This document shows, piece after piece, positions 51,668-60,250 of a stretch of 64,000 bases of DNA. Origin of the DNA: Nonomuraea muscovyensis (GTDB lineage: Bacteria > Actinomycetota > Actinomycetes > Streptosporangiales > Streptosporangiaceae); the NCBI RefSeq assembly GCF_014207745.1, contig NZ_JACHJB010000002.1, forward strand, positions 2,914,001-2,978,000. The letters run 5' to 3'. Every line of letters begins with the position of its first letter. The first letter of the stretch is position 1. Below the pieces are notes generated by a model. The model searched no databases, was not told the origin of the DNA, and saw only the letters and a list, made by a program, of their open reading frames with translations. A program made the position numbers and the translations under genes.

Positions 51668-54600
51668 GTGCGCAAATCTCTGCCCTGCCTGGTCGCCCTG
51701 GCCCTCGCGGGCGGGCTGGTCGCCGGCGCCCCGCCGGCGTCGGCGCGGGCCGTCCAGGACACCCTCGGCATGCCGGTCTTCACCGGCCCCGACCCGGTCC
51801 CGGACGAGCCCGTCGGCTACCACCCGCGCAAGATGATGGAGGAGATCTACAAGAAGGAGAAGGGCGGCGACTCCTACTGGATCGACCGCATGTTGGCCCG
51901 CCCCGGCGACGACCCCGCCGGGCCGTGGCTGATGACCCGCGGCCGGGCGCTGTTCATGAAGGAGCACGACCCGGCGAAGCTCGGGTTCGGCGGCAGCGTC
52001 GCCTACTGGGAGAGCATCGACAACCGCGACGCCTACACGATCTCCCTGGGCGCGGACCTCACCGAGGACAAGGCCGGCCGGCTGCAGATGCCCAGCCACT
52101 GGACCGGCCGGTACACCGGCGACGGCCTGGCCGTGAGCGTCAAGAAGTTCATCACCCACGAGAACGTGGCCGTCACCACGCTGGCGGTCACCAACACCGG
52201 TGACGCCCCACGGGACGTGCCGGTCAGCGTCGTCTCGCCGTACGCGAGGACCGCCGACGGCGACCGCGAGCTGACCGGCGTGGTCACCGCGAAGAACCGG
52301 CTCACCACGATCTTCCCGAGGCTGAGCGGCGACGGCCTGAAGGCGGCCGGCGGCGAGCTCAAGGGCACGCTGACCGTCCAGCCGGGCAGGACCGAGCACA
52401 CCAAGGTACAGATGGGCTTCGTCACCGAGGAGCTGGCCGGCTCTCGCCCCGAGTACGACGGCTACAAGGGCCGCTCGCCCCAGAAGGCGCTCAGGCGGCA
52501 GCTCCAGGACTACAACGCCTGGTGGGCCGAGAACCTGCCCTACATCGACGTGCCCGACGAGAACATCAAGAAGCACGTCTACTACCGCTGGTGGTTGATG
52601 CGGTTCAACTTCCTCGACGCCGACATCCCGGGCAACGACTTCCAGTTCCCGACGTCGGTCGAGGGGGCGCTGGGCTACAACAACGCCATCGTGCTGACCG
52701 TGCCGATGTTCGTCCAGGACCTGAAGTACCTGCGCGACCCGATCTACTCCTACGGGCCGTGGGTGTCGGCGGGTGAGGTGTCGCGCAACTCCAGGTACAC
52801 CGACAACCCCGGCGACCCGGAGAACTGGTCCAACAGCTACACCCAGTACATCTCGGCCGCGGCGCTGGAGAGCTATCAGCTCCACGGCGGCCAGCCGGGG
52901 ATCCTGCGCAACCTGGCCCGCTATGCCGAGAAGGACGTCTACGGCCAGCTCGCCGCCTACGACTCCAACGACAACGGGATCATCGAGTACGACTGGGAGG
53001 CGATGACCGGCAACGACGCCGACGCGGTGTCGTTCCACTACTACGACCGGGCCAACGAGCGGCTCGAAGGCGCCTACGTCTACGCCAACGCGATGGCGGC
53101 GGCCCAGGCGTACACGCTGATCGGCGACCCGGCGAAGGCGGCGGAGCTGCGCGGCGTGGCCGACAAGGTGCGGACCGGCATGCTCAGCCTGCTCTGGGAC
53201 GACGAGAACAAGCTGTTCAAGCATCGCGACCTGCAGACGGGCGACCTGATCCCGTGGAAGGAGTCCAACAACTACATCCCGTACGCGACGGGTCTGGTGC
53301 CGGCGGACGACCCGAAGTACCGGGAGGCGCTGCGCCTGTGGTCCGACCCCGCCGAGTACCCGATCTTCCCGGCCTACACCGCCAACCAGAAGGACAAGGC
53401 GGAGGCCGCCGCCCAGGGCAAGCCGGGCTCCAACAACTTCTCCCAGATCAACTCGACCCGGAACTTCGCCCTGTTCTCCAAGGCGCTGCGCGACTACGCC
53501 TCGCCGCACATCACGGCCGAGCAGTACAAGCAGCTCCTCTACTGGAACGCCTGGTCGCAGTTCGTCGGCGGTGACACCCGCTATCCCGACGCCAACGAGT
53601 TCTGGGCCGACTGGAACCCGAACACCAAGACGATCAACTACCGGTCGTGGATCCACCACACGATCCTCGGCAGCAGCAACTGGACCGTCATCGAGGACGC
53701 GATGGGTCTGCGCCCCCGTTCCGACGGCAAGGTCGAGCTGTGGCCGGTGGACATCGGCTGGGACCGCTTCACCGTCAACGGGATCAACTACCGCGGCAGC
53801 GACCTGACCATCGTCTGGGACCGGCCGGGCGACGGGACCACCCACTACGAGGGCGTGCCCGAGGGCTACTCCGTCCTCGTGGACGGCAAGCGCAAGGTCA
53901 CGTTGTCCGGGCTGGAGCACGCCGTCTGGGACCCGGCGACCGGCAAGGTCGAGGGCGGGACCGTGCTGCACGCCGAGAAGGCCCCGGCCATGCGCTCCCC
54001 CGAGCAGGTGAGGCTCACGGGCGAGCGGGTCGAGGACCTGTTCCAGAAGGCCGGCGTGGACCTGCGCTCCACCCGGGACAACCTGGTCGTCAAGGCGACG
54101 GCCTCGCACGGCGACGCCGCCCCGGCGGCCGACGGCTTCACCGTCAACGAGCCGTACTGGGGCAGCAAGGGTTCCGGCAGGCCGCAGGACTGGCTGGAGG
54201 TGGACCTGGGCACGGCCCGGCCGGTCGACCTGGTGCGGCTGTACTTCACCAACGACCGCAAGGCGAACGGCTACAGCGAGCCGGCGTTCTACTCGGTGCA
54301 GTGGCTCGACGGCGACACCTGGAAGGACGTGCCTGAGCAGGCCAGGCAGCCCGTCTACCCGCGGGCCAACCTCAACACCGTGCGCTTCGGCGAGGTGACG
54401 ACGGCCAGGCTGCGGGTGCTCGTCACCCACCGCCCCGGCCACGCGACCGGGCTGAAGGAGGTCCAGGCGTACGCGACGGGCTCGACGCCGCCGCCGGTGT
54501 CGAACGCGGCGCCGTACGTGCTGGCCGTGCCCGACGCGACGTTCAGCCGGCCCGGCCAGGCGCGGCTGGAGGCGGTCGTCAAGGACGACGCTCTGCCGTC

Positions 54601-55681
54601 GGGGGCGCTGACCACGCAGTGGAGCGTGGTGGACGGTCCCGGTGAGGCGTTCTTCACCGACCCGGCCGGCACCGGCACGGTCGCGTCGTTCACCGAGGCG
54701 GGCACGTACCGGCTGAGGCTCACCGCCACGGACGGCGCGAAGTCGGCGTCGAGCACGGTGACCGTCACCGTCACCCCGCTCAGCGCCCAGGTCAACGTCG
54801 CCCCCTCCGCGACGGCCACCGCCTCCTACACCTCACCGTGGGAGAAGGTCGCGGCGGTCAACGACGGCATCGACCCGCCGCGCTCCAACGACGGCGCCAA
54901 CCCGCGCTGGGGCACCTGGCCGCAGCAGGGCACCCAGTGGGTGCAACTGCAATGGCCGTCGCCGGTGCGGCTGAACAAGGCCGAGGTGTACTTCTTCGAC
55001 GACGGCGGCGGCGTCCGCGTCCCCGCGTCGTGGAAGATCCAGGCGTGGAACGGCCAGGAGTTCGCCGACGTCACCGGGGCGGGGTCCTACCCGGTGGCCG
55101 CCGACGCCTACAACGCGGTCTCCTTCGACACCGTGGCCACCACCCGGCTGCGCGTCCAGCTCGAAGCCGCGCAGGCGTCGGTCGGGCTGCTGGAGGTCAG
55201 GACGTACGCGGTGCCGCCGGACTCGGTGCGCCCCGTGCACGTGCCGACGGCCGCCGGCACGCTGCCCAGGCTGCCCGCCTCGGTCGAGACGCTGTACGCC
55301 GACGGCGGCCGCGGCACGGCCGCCGTGACCTGGCAGCAGGTGACGCCCGAGCAGGTGCGGACCGGGGGCACCAGCTTCGCCGTCACCGGCCTGGCAGAGG
55401 GACTGAGCGAGCCGGTCCGGGCCACCGTGTACGTCCGGGCGAACCCGGCCGTGACGATCACTTCTGTCGGCGAGGAGCAGGTGCGGACCGAGGCGGGCAC
55501 GGCGCCGTCGATGCCGTCGACCGTCGTGGCCACCTACAACGACGGCTCCAAGGACAGCTCGGCCGCCGTCACCTGGGCGGCGATCTCGCCTGAGCAGTAC
55601 GCCGCGCCGGGCACGTTCACGGTGACCGGGGAGGTGGCGGGCACCACGGTCGCCGCCAGGGCGACGGTCACCGTCGAGTAG
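51668..55681 (+). CDS. large secreted glycoside hydrolase with F5/8C and Ig-like domains (possible GH121)
   Basis: 1337 residues from the GTG at 51668 (TTTGGAGGACCT before it). A signal peptide, VRKSLPCLVALALAGGLVAG with cleavage near SARA, is followed by a beta-sandwich region (about 60-260) and an (alpha/alpha)6-barrel MGH1-type catalytic region (about 270-740; 'YYRWWLMRFNFLDADIPG', 'GPWVSAGEVSRN', 'NGIIEYDWEAMTGNDADAVSF', 'SWIHHTILGSSNWTVIEDAMG'). Then come an F5/8 type C domain (about 806-935), a PKD/Ig-like domain (947-1040), a second F5/8C domain (1041-1181) and two bacterial Ig-like group 4 domains (1186-1260, 1263-1337). The exact GH family is not certain. The pairing with GH127 recalls the hypBA1/hypBA2 locus, where HypBA2 is a GH121 beta-L-arabinobiosidase. 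Secreted; wall-bound or free is unknown. Confidence 0.85.
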   Translation: MRKSLPCLVALALAGGLVAGAPPASARAVQDTLGMPVFTGPDPVPDEPVGYHPRKMMEEIYKKEKGGDSYWIDRMLARPGDDPAGPWLMTRGRALFMKEHDPAKLGFGGSVAYWESIDNRDAYTISLGADLTEDKAGRLQMPSHWTGRYTGDGLAVSVKKFITHENVAVTTLAVTNTGDAPRDVPVSVVSPYARTADGDRELTGVVTAKNRLTTIFPRLSGDGLKAAGGELKGTLTVQPGRTEHTKVQMGFVTEELAGSRPEYDGYKGRSPQKALRRQLQDYNAWWAENLPYIDVPDENIKKHVYYRWWLMRFNFLDADIPGNDFQFPTSVEGALGYNNAIVLTVPMFVQDLKYLRDPIYSYGPWVSAGEVSRNSRYTDNPGDPENWSNSYTQYISAAALESYQLHGGQPGILRNLARYAEKDVYGQLAAYDSNDNGIIEYDWEAMTGNDADAVSFHYYDRANERLEGAYVYANAMAAAQAYTLIGDPAKAAELRGVADKVRTGMLSLLWDDENKLFKHRDLQTGDLIPWKESNNYIPYATGLVPADDPKYREALRLWSDPAEYPIFPAYTANQKDKAEAAAQGKPGSNNFSQINSTRNFALFSKALRDYASPHITAEQYKQLLYWNAWSQFVGGDTRYPDANEFWADWNPNTKTINYRSWIHHTILGSSNWTVIEDAMGLRPRSDGKVELWPVDIGWDRFTVNGINYRGSDLTIVWDRPGDGTTHYEGVPEGYSVLVDGKRKVTLSGLEHAVWDPATGKVEGGTVLHAEKAPAMRSPEQVRLTGERVEDLFQKAGVDLRSTRDNLVVKATASHGDAAPAADGFTVNEPYWGSKGSGRPQDWLEVDLGTARPVDLVRLYFTNDRKANGYSEPAFYSVQWLDGDTWKDVPEQARQPVYPRANLNTVRFGEVTTARLRVLVTHRPGHATGLKEVQAYATGSTPPPVSNAAPYVLAVPDATFSRPGQARLEAVVKDDALPSGALTTQWSVVDGPGEAFFTDPAGTGTVASFTEAGTYRLRLTATDGAKSASSTVTVTVTPLSAQVNVAPSATATASYTSPWEKVAAVNDGIDPPRSNDGANPRWGTWPQQGTQWVQLQWPSPVRLNKAEVYFFDDGGGVRVPASWKIQAWNGQEFADVTGAGSYPVAADAYNAVSFDTVATTRLRVQLEAAQASVGLLEVRTYAVPPDSVRPVHVPTAAGTLPRLPASVETLYADGGRGTAAVTWQQVTPEQVRTGGTSFAVTGLAEGLSEPVRATVYVRANPAVTITSVGEEQVRTEAGTAPSMPSTVVATYNDGSKDSSAAVTWAAISPEQYAAPGTFTVTGEVAGTTVAARATVTVE

Positions 55682-55694
55682 GACCATTCGTCCC

Positions 55695-55725
55695 GCCCCC
55701 GCCCGCCCCTCCCGCGGGCGGGGGC
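55695..55725 (+). terminator. 12-bp GC hairpin ending the arabinoside operon
   Basis: GCCCCCGCCCGC (55695-55706), a 7-base loop and the exact reverse complement (55714-55725), 13 bp after the glycoside hydrolase stop codon. No T-run. Confidence 0.8.
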
Positions 55726-55812
55726 CGGCCCGCTCGCACCGGCGGTGAAGCGTGATCCACACGAGGCCGTGCGGACATGAAATCTGGTGGAATGACCGCT
55801 ACGCTCGCAACC

Positions 55813-56418
55813 ATGTCCGACCTCCCCGATCGCGATCCCCGGCAGATGCGCCCCTCCGACCGTGATCGCGACCGCACGCTAGACATCCTGCGCGCGGCCA
55901 CGGAGGAGGGCCGGCTGCCGATGACGGAGTTCCACGAGCGGCTCGACCTCGTCTACTCCGCCAGGACCTACGGCGAGCTGGAGCGGATCACCCACGACCT
56001 GCCCGACACGACGCCGCGGACGGAGCCCGCGAGCGGCGGGGCGCGCAGCCGGGCCGGCAAGCTGGGGCTGGCGTTCATGGGCGGTTTCACCCGGGCCGGC
56101 CGCTGGCGGGCGGCCCGGACGTTCACGTCCGTGACGGTGTGGGGCGGCGGCACGATCGACCTGCGCGAGGCGATCCTCGACGGGAACGAGATCCGGATCA
56201 GGGCGTTCGCGATCATGGGCGGCGTCGGCGTCATCGTCCCCGAGGACGCCGACGTGGAGGTCTCCGGCGTCGGGATCATGGGCGGCTTCGACCACCGGGC
56301 CAACGGGCCGGGCCGGCCGGGCGGTCCCCGGGTGGTGGTCACCGGCCTCGCGTTCTGGGGCGGGGTCGGCACCATGCGCAAGCGCCGCGAGGGCCGCAAG
56401 GACGACAGCGCCGGATAG
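55813..56418 (+). CDS. DUF1707 protein with LiaF-like C-terminal domain
   Basis: 201 residues from the ATG at 55813; in-frame ATGs at 55777 and 55792 are alternatives. The N-terminus 'PRQMRPSDRDRDRTLDILRAATEEGRLPMTEFHERLDLVYSARTYGELERITHDLP' is the DUF1707 (SHOCT-like) motif. A basic linker follows. The C-terminal half 'FTSVTVWGGGTIDLREAILDGNEIRIRAFAIMGGVGVIVPEDADVEVSGVGIMGGFDHRA' is a right-handed beta-roll of the LiaF C-terminal/'cell wall-active antibiotics response' type. Such proteins occur near envelope-stress systems; none is seen here. TACGCT about 10 bases before the chosen ATG could be the -10 of a leaderless transcript. It is convergent with gvpK. Confidence 0.85.
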   Translation: MSDLPDRDPRQMRPSDRDRDRTLDILRAATEEGRLPMTEFHERLDLVYSARTYGELERITHDLPDTTPRTEPASGGARSRAGKLGLAFMGGFTRAGRWRAARTFTSVTVWGGGTIDLREAILDGNEIRIRAFAIMGGVGVIVPEDADVEVSGVGIMGGFDHRANGPGRPGGPRVVVTGLAFWGGVGTMRKRREGRKDDSAG

Positions 56419-56424
56419 TCCCGC

Positions 56425-56745
56425 CTAGTCCTCCGGCAGGAGCGTGCCGAGCGGCCCCAGATCCAGGTTGAGGTCGGCCGGGGTCAGGTCGAACCGCTCG
56501 CACAGCTCGTTCATGGCCTCCTCCAGCTTCATCAGCGTCAACCCCAGCGTCTCGACCTGCTCGTCCGACAGGTCGCCCTGCTCCATCCGGCGGATCGACT
56601 GGCGCTCGACGAGCTGGCGCACCAGCTCGACGAGCGTGAGCACGAGCCGGGACAGGTCGCGCTCCACCGCCTCGGGATCGGTCTCGATGCGCAGCCGGGG
56701 CGAGCGCGCCTCCCGGCCGGGCCGGTCAGGGCTGGTCGAGGACAT
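56425..56745 (-). CDS. gvpK: gas vesicle protein GvpK
   Basis: 106 residues. The conserved GvpK core is evident: 'RIETDPEAVERDLSRLVLTLVELVRQLVERQSIRRMEQGDLSDEQVETLGLTLMKLEEAMNELCERFDLTPADLNLDLGPLGTLL'. GvpK is required for vesicle assembly but is not the main shell protein. It is the last gene of the cluster and its start overlaps the end of the preceding GvpA-fold gene by 20 bp. Confidence 0.95.
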   Translation of the reverse strand: MSSTSPDRPGREARSPRLRIETDPEAVERDLSRLVLTLVELVRQLVERQSIRRMEQGDLSDEQVETLGLTLMKLEEAMNELCERFDLTPADLNLDLGPLGTLLPED

Positions 56746-56953
56746 CGTAGGGTTCGGACTCCCGGATCGAGGTGATCAACGCCCGGATGGAGATGCGGAC
56801 CAGGTCGATGTCGGCGATGGACAGGACGAGGTCGCCGCTGATGACCACGCCGCCGGCCAGCAGCCGGTCCAGCAGGTCGACCAGGGCCACCCGCTCCGAC
56901 GGCAGGCGCCCCTCGGCGGCCAGGGCGGCGCCGCGCGTCTCCTCGAACGTCAC
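56726..56953 (-). CDS. small GvpA-fold gas vesicle protein (GvpS/GvpJ type)
   Basis: 75 residues from a GTG at 56953 overlapping the gvpL stop as GTGA. The central 'VALVDLLDRLLAGGVVISGDLVLSIADIDLVRISIRALITSI' is the GvpA/J/M family motif (lldrlL-kGvvv-gd-tlsvAgVDLvyl-lr-llas). The gene lies between gvpL and gvpK, the position of gvpS in Streptomyces clusters. Minor GvpA-like proteins of this kind are thought to nucleate or cap the vesicle. Confidence 0.88.
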   Translation of the reverse strand: MTFEETRGAALAAEGRLPSERVALVDLLDRLLAGGVVISGDLVLSIADIDLVRISIRALITSIRESEPYDVLDQP

Positions 56954-57753
56954 GCCGCGCCCCCGTCCCCGCGGACGTCTCCTGCCGGGTCGTCCAGGAC
57001 CGCGAACGAGTAGGGCGCCCACGGGCCCGTGAGCTCGATCTCGCCACCCTGGGCGCGCAGCTCCTCCAGGGCGCGCGCGAACTCCTCGCCGCGGTCGTCG
57101 TCCACCAGGTAGGCGCCGTTCAGCACCATCCCCTCCGCGCGCCCGGAAAGCTGCGGGTCCTGCGCCCGGTGCCGCCGGCTGGCGGCCGCGATGGACCGCA
57201 GCACGTCGTGGACGTGCTCTGCGCGGGCGCCGGCCCGCCGCAACGCCTCCTCGCGGCTGCGCAGACTCGCCTGCCGCCGTTTCAGGTACGCCGTCCCGGG
57301 CGAGGCCGCCCGCGCCCCCTCGTCCGGCGCGTCGCCGGAGGACCCCTCCCCGGCTCCCGCGTACACCTTCACCCCCCACTCCCGCCGGCCGGCGACACGG
57401 GCGAGGGCCTGCTCGAAGTCGTCGTGCCGCTCGTCCAGCAGCGCGCGCACCTGATCGTCGCCGGAGTAGACGGTCACCAGCCGGACCGGGACGGTCGGGG
57501 CCAGCCGTGCCACCGCCTCCACCACGTGGTGGTGGGCGCGGGCGGTGCGGTCCAGCCAGTCGAGGTCCTCCATGGACCGCCGCAGCGGCTCCTCGCCGAA
57601 CTCGTCGAGCGGTACCGTGCTCACGTAGGCGGCCAGGCCCGACCCGGTGATCGCCCGCACCGCCGACCCGGCCATGCCCGTCAGGTCCGCCGGAAGGGTG
57701 GTCCCGGCGTCGCGCGCGACCGCGTACAGGTACGTGCCCGCGTCAGCGGCCAT
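56950..57753 (-). CDS. gvpL: gas vesicle protein GvpL/GvpF family
   Basis: 267 residues. The N-terminus 'GTYLYAVARDAGTTLPADLTG', 'SGLAAYVSTVPLDEFGEEPLRRSMEDLDWLDRTARAHHHVVEAV', 'VPVRLVTVYSGDDQVRALL' and the C-terminal 'GGEIELTGPWAPYSFAVL' are the GvpL/F signature (compare tGPWPPYsFv). An internal stretch of about 30 residues after 'REWGVKVYAGAG' is low-complexity. It is one of two such proteins here; it overlaps gvpJ by 11 bp at its start and the small GvpA-fold gene at its end. The L versus F name follows gene order. Confidence 0.93.
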   Translation of the reverse strand: MAADAGTYLYAVARDAGTTLPADLTGMAGSAVRAITGSGLAAYVSTVPLDEFGEEPLRRSMEDLDWLDRTARAHHHVVEAVARLAPTVPVRLVTVYSGDDQVRALLDERHDDFEQALARVAGRREWGVKVYAGAGEGSSGDAPDEGARAASPGTAYLKRRQASLRSREEALRRAGARAEHVHDVLRSIAAASRRHRAQDPQLSGRAEGMVLNGAYLVDDDRGEEFARALEELRAQGGEIELTGPWAPYSFAVLDDPAGDVRGDGGAA

Positions 57754-58240
57754 GCCGCCTCCTTTCCTCCGGCCGTGCCGCGCGGCGGCGGTCCCGCTCC
57801 GCCGTGGACCCGGTCCGCGGTCTGCGCGGCGGCTCCTCCTCCTCGTACTCGGTCCGCGGCCTGCGCGGCGGCTCCTCGTCCTCGTACTCGACCGTCCCCT
57901 CGATGGAGGGGTGCGCCGGGCGGCCCTCCTCCAGCTCGGCGACGCGCTCGCGCAGCCGGCGGTTCTCCGCCCTGAGGTGCCGGTCGCCCCCGGACAGCCA
58001 CGGGTCGTGCTCCCACCAGTCGATGCCCATCTCCTTGGCCGTGTCGACCGAGGCGATGATGAGCCGCAACTTGATCGTCAGCAGCTCGATGTCCAGGAGG
58101 TTCACCCGGATGTCACCGGCGATGATCACGCCCCGGTCGAGGACCCGCTCCAGGATGTCGCCCAGGTTCGTCGGCTCGCGGCCCCCGGCCGAGCCGGTCG
58201 ACACGCGTCCGGCGGGCCCCTGACGCATCGGTTCCATCAT
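57743..58240 (-). CDS. gvpJ: gas vesicle protein GvpJ with charged repeat tail
   Basis: 165 residues; the ATG overlaps the gvpO stop as ATGA (a second ATG follows at once). Residues about 24-75, 'TNLGDILERVLDRGVIIAGDIRVNLLDIELLTIKLRLIIASVDTAKEMGIDWW', are the GvpA-type fold with the GvpJ-specific ending 'WW..DPWLSG'. A coiled-coil segment, 'DRHLRAENRRLRERVAELEEG', and a tail follow, containing a two-copy repeat EYEDEEPPRRPRT / EYEEEEPPRRPRT encoded by a 39-bp DNA direct repeat at about 57800-57890. GvpJ is a minor structural protein. Confidence 0.93.
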   Translation of the reverse strand: MMEPMRQGPAGRVSTGSAGGREPTNLGDILERVLDRGVIIAGDIRVNLLDIELLTIKLRLIIASVDTAKEMGIDWWEHDPWLSGGDRHLRAENRRLRERVAELEEGRPAHPSIEGTVEYEDEEPPRRPRTEYEEEEPPRRPRTGSTAERDRRRAARPEERRRHGR

Positions 58241-58698
58241 CGCGCCGCCTCACCCAGGTCGCCGCTGCCGCGCCGGTAGCGCCGCAGCCTCCGGTAGGAC
58301 CGCAGGTTGCCCTCCTCGTCCAGCTCGGCCTCGTAGAGGGCCAGGATGTCGCCGGACGAGGGGATGCGGCGGTCCTCGACCACCTCCACACCGACCAGCC
58401 AGCCCCCGCCCTCGGGCTTCACCAGCGTGACGCCCTGAGCCGGCTGGGAGGTCAGCTCGGTGATGTGGCGCAGCCCGGCCGCGCCGGCCGTCATGGCGTT
58501 CAGCGGCGCGTGCGCCTCGTCCTCGTCCTCGTCTTCCTCGTCCTCGTAGTCGTCCAGGTCGGCGTCCTGGTCGTCGTTCTCGTCCGCGTCTTCCTCGTCG
58601 CCGTCCTCGAACTGGCCGACGGGCTCCTCGTCGTACTGCTCGACGGGCTCCACGTCGTCGGCCTCTCGCGTGTCGCGTGTCCTTCGCCTGGCAGGCAC
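58237..58698 (-). CDS. gvpO: gas vesicle protein GvpO
   Basis: 153 residues. The C-terminal half 'AAGLRHITELTSQPAQGVTLVKPEGGGWLVGVEVVEDRRIPSSGDILALYEAELDEEGNLRSYRRLRRYRRG' is a clear GvpO domain. The N-terminal 60 residues are extremely acidic, mostly Asp/Glu, with runs such as EDEEDEDEDEAH. GvpO is required for vesicle formation and has been proposed to act in regulation or assembly. It starts 4 bp after gvpG and overlaps gvpJ. In Streptomyces clusters gvpO is usually first, so its internal position here is a rearranged order. Confidence 0.94.
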   Translation of the reverse strand: MPARRRTRDTREADDVEPVEQYDEEPVGQFEDGDEEDADENDDQDADLDDYEDEEDEDEDEAHAPLNAMTAGAAGLRHITELTSQPAQGVTLVKPEGGGWLVGVEVVEDRRIPSSGDILALYEAELDEEGNLRSYRRLRRYRRGSGDLGEAAR

Positions 58699-58702
58699 GA
58701 GA

Positions 58703-58975
58703 TCACCTCTCCCCGTCCTCGGGCTCCGTCGCGGCCGCGTCGACCTCTGCGGGCGGGCCGATCATGCGTTGCAGCACCTCCTGCATCCGCTCGGCGTGCT
58801 CCTCCTCCGAGATGAGGCCGGCGGCGGCGACCCGGTCGAGCTCCTCCAGCTCCCGCCGGACGGCGACCGGGTCGCTCATCTCACGCTCGACCTGCTCCTG
58901 GATGAGCTCGCCCAGCCGGATCACGCCGCGGACCGGCGCCAGCGGCCAGCCGAACAGCAGCCCGAGGAGCCCCAT
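58703..58975 (-). CDS. gvpG: gas vesicle protein GvpG
   Basis: 90 residues. The opening 'MGLLGLLFGWPLAPVRGVIRLGELIQEQVERE' and the helical 'VRRELEELDRVAAAGLISEEEHAERMQEVLQRM' are diagnostic of GvpG, a small helical accessory protein needed for vesicle assembly that partners GvpF/L. Start and preceding gvpF stop share one base (TGATG). Confidence 0.94.
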   Translation of the reverse strand: MGLLGLLFGWPLAPVRGVIRLGELIQEQVEREMSDPVAVRRELEELDRVAAAGLISEEEHAERMQEVLQRMIGPPAEVDAAATEPEDGER

Positions 58976-59805
58976 CAGCCCTCACCCGCGGCCGGGGTCA
59001 CGACGAAGTCGTACGGCGCCAGCGGGCCGAGCAGGCGCGTGGTCACCCGTCCCGCCCACTGTCCGGCGAGCTCCTTCACGGCCTCCTCCAGCTCGCCCTG
59101 GCGTTCCGTCTCGACGAGGAGCGCCAGGTGGACGGCGTCCTGCTCGTGGGTCGGCTCGCGCACGGCGACCATCACGGACAGCGGAGCCAGGGCGTCGTGC
59201 GCCGCCTGTGTGTCGGCCTCCCGCTTGGCCGTGATCGCCGCACTGACGATCTCCCCGATCTGGATGCGCGCGTCGCGGGTCACCTCCTCGGGCTGTTCCC
59301 TGATCTGGTCGCGCAGCCGCGCCACCTCGGGGTTCTCCTCCAGCACCTCGGCGAGCACCGTCCGTTCGTCGTAGCGGCCCTTGACCACGTACTCGGCCCG
59401 CCCCTCCAACTGCTTCAGCGCCGAGAGGAACTCGTCGTGGAACGGGGTGAGCAGCTCCGCCACGATCTCGTCGGGGCCCGTCACCACCGCCCCGAACCTG
59501 ATGGGCAGCACCGGCACCTCGGCGGCGGTGGCGTCGAGCAGCCGCTCGTGCGCGAGCAGGTCGTTCGGCGTCCCGAGCGGCCCCTTGCCGGTCAGGTCGC
59601 TCACCAGGGCGCCGACCTCCCCGTGCCGCAGCAGCGTCACCGGGGCGGGCGGGTCTCCCACGCCCCGCGCGTCCTCGGCCACCTCGACGTCCGCCGGCAC
59701 GATCCCGTACAGGTAGGTGCCGACCCGTTGCGGGCGGGCCCGCTCGTCCTCCCGCTCACCGGCCGCGGAGGCCGCGCCGGTCTTGGTGGCAGTACGTCTG
59801 GCCAT
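58975..59805 (-). CDS. gvpF: gas vesicle protein GvpF/GvpL family
   Basis: 276 residues. After a 25-residue charged tail comes 'VGTYLYGIVPADVEVAEDARGVGDPPAPVTLLRHGEVGALVSDL', 'PNDLLAHERLLDATAAEVPVLPIRFGAVV' (the family's vLPlrFGtv motif), 'EYVVKGRYDERTVLAEVLEENPEVARLRDQI' and the C-terminal 'RLLGPLAPYDFV'. GvpF contacts the shell protein GvpA during assembly. The gene starts one base after the gvpA stop, so its yield is tied to that of the shell protein. Confidence 0.94.
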   Translation of the reverse strand: MARRTATKTGAASAAGEREDERARPQRVGTYLYGIVPADVEVAEDARGVGDPPAPVTLLRHGEVGALVSDLTGKGPLGTPNDLLAHERLLDATAAEVPVLPIRFGAVVTGPDEIVAELLTPFHDEFLSALKQLEGRAEYVVKGRYDERTVLAEVLEENPEVARLRDQIREQPEEVTRDARIQIGEIVSAAITAKREADTQAAHDALAPLSVMVAVREPTHEQDAVHLALLVETERQGELEEAVKELAGQWAGRVTTRLLGPLAPYDFVVTPAAGEG

Positions 59806-59806
59806 G

Positions 59807-60223
59807 TCAGCCCTCCCCTTTGCGTCGCCCCCGGGCGGACCCCCGTTCGGCGTCCGGAGCCAGTTCGCCGACGATGTCCTGCAGCTTGTCGCCGGCCGCC
59901 TCCAGGACGCCCTGGGCGGCCCCCTTGGTCTTGCCGGCCGCGCCGCTCTTCGTCACGTTCTGCATCAGCTCGGGCAGCCCCTGCTGGTCGCCCGTCTCGG
60001 CGAGGTCCAGCCGGTTCACCGCCTCGGCGAAGCGCAGGTAGGTGTCGACGCTGGCCACCACGATGCGCGCGTCGATGGTCAGCAGCTCGATGCCGACGAG
60101 TGACACCCGGACGTAGGCGTCGATCACCAGGCCCTTGTCCAGGATCGTGTCGATCACATCGGCCAGACCCGACGCGGAGGATTGCTGGGCCACTGCGCCG
60201 GATGACGCGGGCTGCACAGTCAT
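59807..60223 (-). CDS. gvpA: gas vesicle shell protein GvpA
   Basis: 138 residues. The core 'GLADVIDTILDKGLVIDAYVRVSLVGIELLTIDARIVVASVDTYLRFAEAVNRLDL' matches the GvpA consensus (lae-id-iLdKGiviDaw-rvsLvGIElLtieaRvViASVeTylkyaeav), the amphiphilic rib-forming shell protein. Compared with cyanobacterial GvpA (about 70 residues), it has a 60-residue C-terminal extension, 'KTKGAAQGVLEAAGDKLQDIVGELAPD', typical of actinobacterial versions and possibly exposed on the outside. GAGTGAACAC precedes the ATG. First true gvp gene of the operon. Confidence 0.95.
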   Translation of the reverse strand: MTVQPASSGAVAQQSSASGLADVIDTILDKGLVIDAYVRVSLVGIELLTIDARIVVASVDTYLRFAEAVNRLDLAETGDQQGLPELMQNVTKSGAAGKTKGAAQGVLEAAGDKLQDIVGELAPDAERGSARGRRKGEG

Positions 60224-60250
60224 GTGTTCACTCCTTGATCGGCGCGGGCC

